64,000 nucleotides of DNA, from NCBI GenBank assembly GCA_930986425.1, contig CAKNJR010000001.1, positions 62,001-126,000 of the forward strand, written 5' to 3'. The position numbers and the translations under genes are program-made. This stretch comes from an uncultured Clostridium sp. GTDB taxonomy: Bacteria; Bacillota; Clostridia; TANB77; CAG-508. The notes below the pieces were generated by a model. The model was not told the origin of the DNA and did not search any database. It saw only the letters and a program-made list of their open reading frames with translations. Positions 28,529 through 36,097 of the stretch are shown in pieces (the stretch's first letter is position 1; each line of letters opens with the position of its first letter).

Positions 28529-29650
28529 TTAAAGCAAATTCTTTATTTTTCTTATGATTTTTTCTTCGTTTTCTTCATTTACTTTTTCATTATCTTCATT
28601 TTGAGACTCTTTTAAATGTTTAAAATTATCTTTTTTAAGCTCTTTCTCTAAGCCTTGAACTATTCCATCAAAATTATTTTCTAAAATAATTGCTCTATCA
28701 TATCCTTTGGCACATTCTCTTGCTGCTGTATTCGTAAGTATTATTGGTTTATTAAGTATTTTTGCTTCTTCTAAAACCATTCCATAACCCTCATAATATG
28801 ATAATAAACAAAAGTAGTCACAATTTTTTATATATGGGTATGGATTCTCTTTTTGACCTAATAGTATAAAGTTTTCAGTAAGTCCCATCTCATCAATTTG
28901 TTTCTGTAAATTATATCTTTGAGGTCCATCTCCTACTATATAAATTTTTGTATGTATTCCATCTTCTTCTAGCTTTTTTTGAACTTTTATAAATCTATCT
29001 AAAGCTTTTTGCTCAACAAGTCTGCAAACTGTAAGCAAATTTATTTCTTTGTCATTAAAAGGTAATTCTGTTTCAATATTTGCTTTTTCTAAAACTTTTT
29101 TATAATCTATATAATTTCTTATAACTTCTTGGTTTGATTTATTTGCCCATTTATATTCTTTATTAAAATCTTGCCTATTTTCTTCACTTACAAAAACTAA
29201 TTTGTTATATTTTTTGTATTGTATTCCATCAACAAATTTTTTTATAAAAGCTTTTATTCCACTGCCATAAACTTTTGAAATATCATTATGAATCCATGCA
29301 ATTTTATTGCTATCTGATTTAACAGCAAATAATCTTGTTACTGGACCTTCCAAAAATGCTACTTGCGTGTCAAATCCTCTTTTCATAATTGCTTCATAGA
29401 TTTTCTTCTTATAAACCAATAATTTTAAAGAAGCCTTAATTTTTTCCATTTTACTTAATTCTTTATATGGTTTTCTGTATAATGCAATCTTTTTTATATT
29501 AGAATTTAGCTCTTTTTTTAATTCTCCGCCATCGTAAATAGTAAATATTGTTACATTATACTCCTCTGAAAGCTTATTAGCCAAATCAACTAATACTCTT
29601 TCAGCTCCTCCAATTGTTAAACTTGTAATTCCAAATATGATTTTTTTCAA
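28529..29650 (-). CDS. GT4 glycosyltransferase
   Basis: About 373 residues. The TTG at 29650 (MKKIIFGITSLTIGGAERVLVDL) fits the family N-terminus and has AAAGGA upstream; a GTG at 29659 is the alternative. GT-B architecture: GGAERVL for acceptor, NLLTVCRLVEQKALDRFIKV and the donor motif YYEGYGMVLEEAKILNKPIILTN. This matches capsular/exopolysaccharide transferases such as EpsF. The last ~40 residues are Lys/Glu/Asn-rich (LKESQNEDNEKVNEENEEKI). Within the main glycan operon. Confidence 0.87.
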   Translation of the reverse strand: MKKIIFGITSLTIGGAERVLVDLANKLSEEYNVTIFTIYDGGELKKELNSNIKKIALYRKPYKELSKMEKIKASLKLLVYKKKIYEAIMKRGFDTQVAFLEGPVTRLFAVKSDSNKIAWIHNDISKVYGSGIKAFIKKFVDGIQYKKYNKLVFVSEENRQDFNKEYKWANKSNQEVIRNYIDYKKVLEKANIETELPFNDKEINLLTVCRLVEQKALDRFIKVQKKLEEDGIHTKIYIVGDGPQRYNLQKQIDEMGLTENFILLGQKENPYPYIKNCDYFCLLSYYEGYGMVLEEAKILNKPIILTNTAARECAKGYDRAIILENNFDGIVQGLEKELKKDNFKHLKESQNEDNEKVNEENEEKIIRKIKNLL

Positions 29651-29665
29651 TATTATCACATCCTT

Positions 29666-31171
29666 TTACTTATTTTCACATTTTATGAAAATGCTAATGC
29701 ATGAAATAACTGCTATTAGTGATGAGTTAAAGAAAATATATCCAGACAAATAAGAAAGTCCTAATATTAATATCATTGCTGCTATGCTCATCAAATATCC
29801 AGTTTCTATTTTTTCTTTAGATTTTAATTTCTTTATGCATACAATCGCACCATATATTAAAATTCCTATAAAAGGTCCTGCATATAGTATAAAGCCTACT
29901 ATTCCAAAATTTAATAATAAACTTGCTAATTCGTTTTCCATAATCATCTCTCTAAAATTCGTTTCGAATCCATTTCCGAAGATGATTCCAATAGCACTTT
30001 TTTGTTCAAATACTAAATAAATATTATACATTAATTGTTGAGTTCTAGTATCATTTCCAGCTAAGTCATTTTCTAAAGCAAAGTCATATAAATCAAGTAC
30101 AGCTTGTTTTTGAGGCTCTGACATGAAACCTTCTTCCAAAGTTCCTGCTAAAATTTGATTTTTAATTTTAAGCATATCGCCAGTCATATTTCCTACTTCA
30201 CCTGTTGCTTCATCTATAATTGTATATTGTGATTCATTCATTTGGTTTCTTCTCTTTAATGTATTTGAGCCAACTAAACCAACAGTTATAACAGCAACTG
30301 CTAAAATCATAAAACCAACTATTGCTATTTTATTTTTACTAAATAAAACTTCAACTGCTATAAATACAGCGACTGCTAAGAAGAATCCAATAAGACCAGT
30401 TCTCGTTCCTATAAGTGCAACTAAGTATACTCCAACAAGTATTAAAACTATAATCGCTGGAATTCTGTATTTTTTCTCTTTAACCAAAGGTAAAATTATA
30501 AATGTAGAAATACATAAAATTGCACTAAGACTATTTCCTGATTCTATCCATCCTTTATATCCGATTTGCTCTTCCGGATATGTATATGATGATGTTCCTG
30601 TAAGTATTGCAATATATATACTTACAATGTATATTGCACACATTATTAATATTGCTATTCGTAATTTGCAAATTTGCCTTTTGTTATCTTCAATTCGTGG
30701 TTTGTAAGTCTGGCTTTTACTACCTTCATCAACTTTTTCTTTTACTTCTTTATTATCGCATTCTGATGACTTTTTAGAATTTTTTCTCCAATCTTTTTTT
30801 ATAAAAACATAGTAAAAAACAACTAAGTTAAAAATTAAAAATGTATAGTTCACTATGTATTGAAGCTCCTGCATTACTCCACCATAAGAGCATCCAGTTA
30901 TAAAGCCCTTCATAACATACAAGTGGATTATTCCATATAACGCATATAATAAAGCGATTCCCGTTAAAATCAATTTATTCTTTTTGTTAGCTTTAATAAA
31001 AATATATATTGCCAAGATTATTGGAATAATTGGCCTTACAAAAGTTGATATAGATATGTTTGTATCAAATGTGTTTCTAAATAAAAAACTTGCAATATCT
31101 AATATCGGACAAAGTATAATATAAAAGCATAATACATTTTCTAAAGTTATTTTCTTTATAAAATTCTTCAT
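29666..31171 (-). CDS. O-antigen ligase/polymerase-like membrane protein (Wzy/WaaL fold)
   Basis: About 501 residues from the ATG at 31171 (TTTAAGGAA upstream; a GTG at 31192 is possible). Around twelve membrane helices with a cytoplasmic, highly charged loop (ECDNKEVKEKVDEGSKSQTYK). A large outer loop holds LVGSNTLKRRNQMNESQYT and ending GNGFETNFREMIMENELASLLLNFGIVGF, in which E..LL..FGI.G matches the O-antigen ligase family. It may polymerise or ligate the glycan outside. With an ABC exporter nearby, a ligase role is as plausible as polymerase. Confidence 0.78.
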   Translation of the reverse strand: MKNFIKKITLENVLCFYIILCPILDIASFLFRNTFDTNISISTFVRPIIPIILAIYIFIKANKKNKLILTGIALLYALYGIIHLYVMKGFITGCSYGGVMQELQYIVNYTFLIFNLVVFYYVFIKKDWRKNSKKSSECDNKEVKEKVDEGSKSQTYKPRIEDNKRQICKLRIAILIMCAIYIVSIYIAILTGTSSYTYPEEQIGYKGWIESGNSLSAILCISTFIILPLVKEKKYRIPAIIVLILVGVYLVALIGTRTGLIGFFLAVAVFIAVEVLFSKNKIAIVGFMILAVAVITVGLVGSNTLKRRNQMNESQYTIIDEATGEVGNMTGDMLKIKNQILAGTLEEGFMSEPQKQAVLDLYDFALENDLAGNDTRTQQLMYNIYLVFEQKSAIGIIFGNGFETNFREMIMENELASLLLNFGIVGFILYAGPFIGILIYGAIVCIKKLKSKEKIETGYLMSIAAMILILGLSYLSGYIFFNSSLIAVISCISIFIKCENK

Positions 31172-31235
31172 ATATTTATTCCTTAAATTCACCTTATTGT
31201 TTTAAAATCTTTTTCGTAATCCTTAGTATTTTCAA

Positions 31236-32195
31236 TTATCTCCAAACTAATCTTAATACTTTTGTATAAATTTTAAAAGTAGTGTCATTCATGCTTTTCA
31301 TAAAAAATCCATTAACAGTATTATTTCTTTGCAATATTTCATTTTTCTTCCAGTTAGGAAATTTCCCATTTAAATTTTGCCATGTTTCATTTAGTAATAA
31401 CTCTCTAGTTACTTTATCTGGAATCTGTATCATCCTTTTTAGCGAGCTACATAATAAAATTCTTGTACATGTGTATTCTATTTCTTTCTCATATTCTTGG
31501 TAAATTCCATTATTCTTATAATAATCTATTACATCATCTAAAACTTTAAAAATCTGCTTAGTTCTATAATCCTGTTTATTTACTATTGAATTAGGTCTTT
31601 GAGTATAATAAACAAGTGGTTCTTCTACAAATGCAAATCTTTCAATATGAGGCAATAGTTTATAGAAAAACTCCACATCTTCATAATTTAATCCAACTGG
31701 AAATTCTAATTTATTATCAACTATAAGCTCTCTTTTAATAAGTTTGTTCCAAGCAACAACTCTTGCCTTCTCAAACATTTCTTTTTTATTGGTATATCTA
31801 TATCCAGTATCAATTTTTTGATGGTCCTCATATTGCCAAATGAAATCACATTCAACATAATCGCTATTAGTTTCTTTAGCTTTTTCATACATTTTTTTAT
31901 AAATATTTCTATCAACATAATCGTCAGAATCTAAAAAAGCTATATATTCACCTGTGGCATAAATAAGTCCGAAATTTCTAGCACTAGAAAGTCCGCCATT
32001 TTCTTTAGTAACATAAATTATATTGTTATTAGCCTTTTTATATTCTCTAATAATTTCATCAGATTTATCTGTTGAGCCATCATTAACAATTATTATTTCA
32101 ATATTATCTAATGTTTGATTAATCAAAGATGTTAAACATCTTGAAAGATATTTTTCCACATTATATACAGGAACTATTACACTAACTTTTGGCAC
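31236..32195 (-). CDS. family 2 glycosyltransferase (EpsJ-like)
   Basis: 319 residues. MPKVSVIVPVYNVEKYLSRCLTSLINQTLDNIEIIIVNDGSTDKSDEI is the standard GT2 opening, with ENGGLSSARNFG and FLDSDDYVDRNIY (DxD). The C-terminal half contains NYEDVEFFYKLLPH, common in EpsJ-type capsule transferases. AAAGGAGA precedes the ATG. Neighbouring GT2 genes on both sides, same strand, belong to the glycan operon. Confidence 0.9.
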   Translation of the reverse strand: MPKVSVIVPVYNVEKYLSRCLTSLINQTLDNIEIIIVNDGSTDKSDEIIREYKKANNNIIYVTKENGGLSSARNFGLIYATGEYIAFLDSDDYVDRNIYKKMYEKAKETNSDYVECDFIWQYEDHQKIDTGYRYTNKKEMFEKARVVAWNKLIKRELIVDNKLEFPVGLNYEDVEFFYKLLPHIERFAFVEEPLVYYTQRPNSIVNKQDYRTKQIFKVLDDVIDYYKNNGIYQEYEKEIEYTCTRILLCSSLKRMIQIPDKVTRELLLNETWQNLNGKFPNWKKNEILQRNNTVNGFFMKSMNDTTFKIYTKVLRLVWR

Positions 32196-32210
32196 AATTT
32201 AGTCTCCTTT

Positions 32211-33200
32211 CTACGAAGCATACCATTTTATATTTATAAATAAAATAATTTTTTTCAAAAGCTGTTTTAAATTTCGAGCTTTTATATTTTTGTAAATTTT
32301 TCTTTTTTTCAATTCTCTAATATACCAGTCTTGTTCTTTGCCATGTAACTCTTTAACCTTAAGTAAAATTGCATTTGTGCAATATATACGCACATTTTCC
32401 ACTGTTCTTTTTTGGAGATTATAACTTTCTGCTTTTTTTATAATATTGTCAAAATGATAAAGTACATCTTCAGCCTTTTTTATAGTTTTTTCATAATTAT
32501 CTTCTCTCATTATACTGCCCACTGTTTGACAATAATAGTAAACATATTTATTTAAAGAAACTACTTTATCTGCTTTTAAAATTAATAAAGGAATTAATGC
32601 AAAATCTTCATGATATTTATTTTTATCAAAAACAAAATTATTTTTAATAAATAAATCTCTCTTAAAAATGTATGACCATAATGTATCTAAGTAAACATCA
32701 GTAAAGCATAACTTATTAAAAGCATCTTCTCCTGAAGTTTCATCAAAAACTGCACCTGTTATTTTTACCTCACCATTTACTTCGCTATTATGATTTTTTT
32801 CAGTTTTATCCTTGTAATCGGTTTGATTTTCGTTTGGTAAATCAGTTTCTTTTTTTATAATGCCTTTTCTTTTAATAATATCAACACCATCATTTATATA
32901 CTTGTCAATTTCTTCAAAATAATTGTTAGAAACATAATCATCAGAATCTACAAAAGCAATATAATCGCCTTTTGCTTGCATAATTCCAACATTTCTCGAA
33001 TCTGCTACTCCTGTATTTTCTTTATAATAATACTTAATTTTATCTGATGCAAAAAGCTGTACAACTTCTTCGGTCTTGTCCTTTGAGCCATCATTTATAA
33101 GTATAATTTCATAATCATCATAGTCAGTTTCCAATATTGAATTTAAACATCTTTCAATTGTTTTTTCAGCATTATATGCTGTTATAATGATACTAATCAT
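32211..33200 (-). CDS. family 2 glycosyltransferase
   Basis: 329 residues: ISIIITAYNAEKTIERCLNSILETDYDDYEIILINDGSKDKTEE, ENTGVADSRNVG, and FVDSDDYVSNNYF. A charged insert (~120-150, NENQTDYKDKTEKNHNSEV) follows the GT2 core and is longer than in close relatives. The C-terminal segment KYHEDFALIPLLIL is the usual acidic motif. Its ATG at 33200 overlaps the end of the gene at 33193 by 8 nt, so the two are translationally linked. Product sugar not determinable. Confidence 0.88.
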   Translation of the reverse strand: MISIIITAYNAEKTIERCLNSILETDYDDYEIILINDGSKDKTEEVVQLFASDKIKYYYKENTGVADSRNVGIMQAKGDYIAFVDSDDYVSNNYFEEIDKYINDGVDIIKRKGIIKKETDLPNENQTDYKDKTEKNHNSEVNGEVKITGAVFDETSGEDAFNKLCFTDVYLDTLWSYIFKRDLFIKNNFVFDKNKYHEDFALIPLLILKADKVVSLNKYVYYYCQTVGSIMREDNYEKTIKKAEDVLYHFDNIIKKAESYNLQKRTVENVRIYCTNAILLKVKELHGKEQDWYIRELKKRKIYKNIKARNLKQLLKKIILFINIKWYAS

Positions 33201-34350
33201 TAATTATACTCCTAACCTTTTTCGTAATTTCTTCATTAAATTCTTCTGGGTTAAACTTTTGAACTTGTAATCCTTTATCCAAAAATTCTTTCATTCCTTT
33301 ATATACACCTTTTGAAGAATTATCAACAACTTTTCCATATTTTCCATCTATATCTTCTTTACTATCTGAAACATTCGTTGTAATAATTGGTAACCCTAAT
33401 ATTTGTGATTCTACAAAAACAACAGGATATCCTTCAAATTGGGAAGAAAGTAAAAAACAATCACTTAATTTAAAATAAGGATATGGATTCTTTTTAGCAC
33501 CTAACATTATTATATTGTCTAATTTCTTTTCTTTTATTATTTTTTCATAGTCTTTACTATTTGTTCCTTTGCCAATTAATAAAACTTTAAATTTATATCC
33601 TTGCTTATTAAGTTTTTCAGTTGCTTCTAAAATTCTCGAAATCTTTTTTTGCTTTTCATCATGCCTTCCCACATTAATAAATATAGGACATTTTTCTTTA
33701 TTGCTTTCTGCTTTATCATTTAATTTTCTATTAACATGAGAATTATTCATATAATTGTTGCCATAAATCTTTTGCAAATCATCTTCTGGTATTTCCTCAT
33801 TTGATAAATTTTCTATTTTTTCATAATCTATAAGATTATTGCAAACCACAGTATTTTTAACAAGTTCAGGAAATTGAGCAATAAATACTTTTTTGTCTAA
33901 GTCAGATACAAATACAATCTTCTTAAAATCCTTAATTTTTAATGAGTTAAAAAACTTTCTGTATTGGATAATGTCATTATCATAAAAATTCATGTAATTA
34001 TTGTGTATCCATATAGCATTATTTTTACTTGCAACTCTTGCTACAAATGAAGCTGGCATACTGTAAGTTGCAAAATCTGCTGAAAAATCAAATTTATTCT
34101 TATATTTAATTTTGAAAATTGATTGTTTTACAAAATTAATTGCTTTTCTAATTATACCAAATTTTATTGAACTTGGAGTATAAGTAATGACTTTAATTTC
34201 TTTTGATAAATCTTCTAAAAATATACCTTGTTTTTTTTCTAAAACTAGAGTAATATCAAAGTCTTTAACTAAATATTTTAACAAGGTAACTAGTGCTGTT
34301 TCAATTCCACCAACATCTAGTGAATATGCAGAAAAAAGTATTTTTTTCAT
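33193..34350 (-). CDS. GT4 glycosyltransferase, first gene of the glycan operon
   Basis: 385 residues, MKKILFSAYSLDVGGIETALVTLLKYL with the GT-B acceptor loop GGIETAL, and donor-site segments FINVGRHDEKQKKISRILEA and SSQFEGYPVVFVESQILGLPIITTN. It has no good ribosome site directly before its ATG. Instead its ATG overlaps the stop of a 10-codon leader ORF (TAATG, 34350-34382) that has its own AAAGGAG, and a hairpin lies between. Translation is probably coupled to the leader. First gene of the polysaccharide transcript starting at 34425-34453. Confidence 0.87.
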   Translation of the reverse strand: MKKILFSAYSLDVGGIETALVTLLKYLVKDFDITLVLEKKQGIFLEDLSKEIKVITYTPSSIKFGIIRKAINFVKQSIFKIKYKNKFDFSADFATYSMPASFVARVASKNNAIWIHNNYMNFYDNDIIQYRKFFNSLKIKDFKKIVFVSDLDKKVFIAQFPELVKNTVVCNNLIDYEKIENLSNEEIPEDDLQKIYGNNYMNNSHVNRKLNDKAESNKEKCPIFINVGRHDEKQKKISRILEATEKLNKQGYKFKVLLIGKGTNSKDYEKIIKEKKLDNIIMLGAKKNPYPYFKLSDCFLLSSQFEGYPVVFVESQILGLPIITTNVSDSKEDIDGKYGKVVDNSSKGVYKGMKEFLDKGLQVQKFNPEEFNEEITKKVRSIIND

Positions 34351-34382
34351 TACTTATTCGTATGATTATATTTAATAATCAT
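34350..34382 (-). CDS. 10-codon leader ORF coupled to the glycan operon
   Basis: Minus strand ATG at 34382 after AAAGGAGAGT, peptide MIIKYNHTNK, with the stop TAA overlapping the next gene's ATG (TAATG). The ORF is almost entirely a perfect hairpin: GTATGATTAT / ATAATCATAC with loop TAAAT. SD-to-ATG spacing is short (3 nt after GGAG), so initiation may be weak or regulated. I infer a coupling or attenuating leader; it is too short for any family match. Confidence 0.4.
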   Translation of the reverse strand: MIIKYNHTNK

Positions 34383-34424
34383 ACTCTCCTTTCTTCTTTA
34401 TTTTTTCTTCATTTTTCTTTCAAT

Positions 34425-34453
34425 AATATATCAAAAAAGTAAGAAAAATACAA
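34425..34453 (-). promoter_or_regulatory. sigma-A-type promoter for the glycan operon
   Basis: Minus strand: TTGTAT (34448-34453), 17-nt spacer, TATATT (34425-34430), overlapping the 3' arm of the inverted repeat at 34445-34486. It precedes the leader ORF by ~40 nt. Confidence 0.5.
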
Positions 34454-34486
34454 GTATTTCATGTAAAATGAAAGTACTTGTATTTT
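34445..34486. terminator. long inverted repeat, likely bidirectional terminator
   Basis: AAAATACAAGTA-TTTCAT ... ATGAAA-GTACTTGTATTTT forms a long stem with a five-base loop and A/T runs on both sides. It sits between the orphan fragment 34510-34596 and the glycan promoter, so it would insulate the operon from upstream transcription. Confidence 0.6.
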
Positions 34487-34509
34487 TAGTCTACTTTTAT
34501 AGTATTTTA

Positions 34510-34596
34510 TTATTTTCCTGTTAGTTCTTCTAATTCTTTTTGCGTTATGTTTAATATATTGCAAATTTCTTCGTCAGTCATATTCATTTTCTTCAT
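34510..34596 (-). pseudogene. 28-codon C-terminal-like remnant beside the IS element
   Basis: Minus strand reads MKKMNMTDEEICNILNITQK then ELEELTGK and stop. It resembles the helix-turn-helix-like tail at the end of Rpn-type (recombination-promoting nuclease) proteins, as does the end of the orphan gene at 41651-42188. There is no upstream body: an IS element and then a pilin gene abut it. I read it as a leftover fragment; a free-standing small protein is possible but lacks a ribosome site. Confidence 0.4.
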
Positions 34597-34631
34597 GTTT
34601 AACTGACATCCGGACACTTTTTTTAAAAAAA

Positions 34632-34668
34632 GGTTCCTAGACATTATTACTCGTCTAAGAACTTTTTT
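34632..34668 (+). terminator. hairpin inside IS left end
   Basis: GGTTCCTAGAC / GTCTAAGAAC stem followed by TTTTTT. Placed between the terminal repeat and the transposase, it would stop transcription entering the IS from outside. Confidence 0.6.
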
Positions 34669-34766
34669 CTTTTATTTTTGATTCTCGTGCGTTTTTGTCA
34701 TTATTGAAAAAAAGCAGCCTTTCCTATATAATTTTAAAAACCCATTTTACAAAGGAGGACTGCTTT

Positions 34767-35918
34767 ATGAAAGCATATTATAATCAGGAGAAAATTGCAA
34801 GTAGTTTTAGAAATTTTTTTAAAAAAGTTTTAAATTTATCTAAGCCTCATCTTTACCTTATTTCATATATTATTACTGCACTCATCTCTTCTGAATCTGT
34901 TGTTACTTCTGATATTGCTCGTGAATTAAAAGACGATTTTTCTTTAGTCTTTCATGAATCTGTTCAACGTCGTATCAGAAGATTTTTTGCTTCTTTTTCC
35001 TCTTTGGCTTATTCTGCTTTTGAAGCTTTCATATCTTTCGTTGTTTCCAAGTTTTTGCCTAAACATCCCAATGATACTTTTCATATTTCCCTTGATCATA
35101 TGTTTTGTAAAGACAAATTTACTATTCTACTCTTTTCTCTTCGTATTGGAAAACAAGGCATTCCAATTTGGTTTCGTTGTTTCAAAGGTAAGCACAACTC
35201 TGAAGCTTATTCACTAGATTTAATTAAAGATGGTATTTCCTTCTGCTCTAAGCTTTTCCAAGGTAATTCTTTACACCTTCTTTTCTTAGCTGACAGATGG
35301 TTTCCTCATCCTGAACTTCTTGCTTTTATTCAAAATATTGGTCATTTTTACTGCTTTCGTGCTAAATCTTTCTTCACTTATTCTTTTTATGACTCTTCTG
35401 GTAAACGCATTTCTAAACATCTTAGAGATATCTCCCCTTTAAAATACAAAGCTAAAGTTGTTCCTAATGTCCTCTTTACTAGAAAACTATTTAAAACTAC
35501 TATTGTCGTTTCTAACTATTCTAATACTGACGAACCTTGGTATTTAGTTACTAATGATGCTCCAAACCGTGCTGTTAGAAATTACTCTTACCGTTTCGGC
35601 TCTATTGAATGCATTTTTAAATCTCAAAAATCTAATGGCTTTAGGCTTGAATCTACTAATACTCAAAAAATTGAACATTTCATTTCATTGTTCACCGTTA
35701 TGTGCATTGCTCTTGTTTGGCTTACTATTATTGGAACTGACTATATTAGAAACAAGCATCATTACTCTCTTAAAATACGTGATACTAAAAGGAACAAAGA
35801 TAATATTACTACTAGAATTTATTCTTATTTCAATCTAGGTTTAACTATTTTTAATTTATGTTATTACAATAGTATTAATTTTACTTTGAAATTTAATTTT
35901 GTCCTCTATGACGTTTAA
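34767..35918 (+). CDS. IS4-family DDE transposase
   Basis: 383 residues from the ATG at 34767, which has AAAGGAGGA upstream (an earlier in-frame ATG at 34695 has none). N-terminal helical DNA-binding part; DDE core with ISLDHMF (first Asp), LLFLADRWF (second Asp) and YRFGSIECIFKSQK, close to the Y-R-E-K signature of IS4 enzymes. Length is within the family's range and no frameshift is seen, so the element may be active. AT-rich like its neighbours. Confidence 0.88.
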   Translation: MKAYYNQEKIASSFRNFFKKVLNLSKPHLYLISYIITALISSESVVTSDIARELKDDFSLVFHESVQRRIRRFFASFSSLAYSAFEAFISFVVSKFLPKHPNDTFHISLDHMFCKDKFTILLFSLRIGKQGIPIWFRCFKGKHNSEAYSLDLIKDGISFCSKLFQGNSLHLLFLADRWFPHPELLAFIQNIGHFYCFRAKSFFTYSFYDSSGKRISKHLRDISPLKYKAKVVPNVLFTRKLFKTTIVVSNYSNTDEPWYLVTNDAPNRAVRNYSYRFGSIECIFKSQKSNGFRLESTNTQKIEHFISLFTVMCIALVWLTIIGTDYIRNKHHYSLKIRDTKRNKDNITTRIYSYFNLGLTIFNLCYYNSINFTLKFNFVLYDV

Positions 35919-35939
35919 TCGCATATTTTTTACAAATTC

Positions 35940-36022
35940 AAAGTGGAATTTTCGCCACTTCTTTTAGTCATGTTCAATTTACATAAAAATGCGAAGAATG
36001 ATAATTTTCTCCGCATTTTTTG
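35940..36022 (+). terminator. two terminator-like hairpins after the transposase
   Basis: AAGTGG / CCACTT followed by CTTTT at ~35941-35965, and AAAAATGCG / CGCATTTTTT at 35984-36022. Both face transcription of the transposase. Confidence 0.6.
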
Positions 36023-36097
36023 TATCTTTTGGGCGCATATTTTGTACCTGAGTCTGTCTATTTTCAAGTATTTCATAAATTCTGTCCGGATGTCAGT

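Noticed and set aside
31721..31918. A 65-residue minus-strand reading frame within the glycosyltransferase gene 31236-32195.
   Set aside because: Basic low-complexity composition, no ribosome site, fully inside an intact GT2 gene; a frame shadow.
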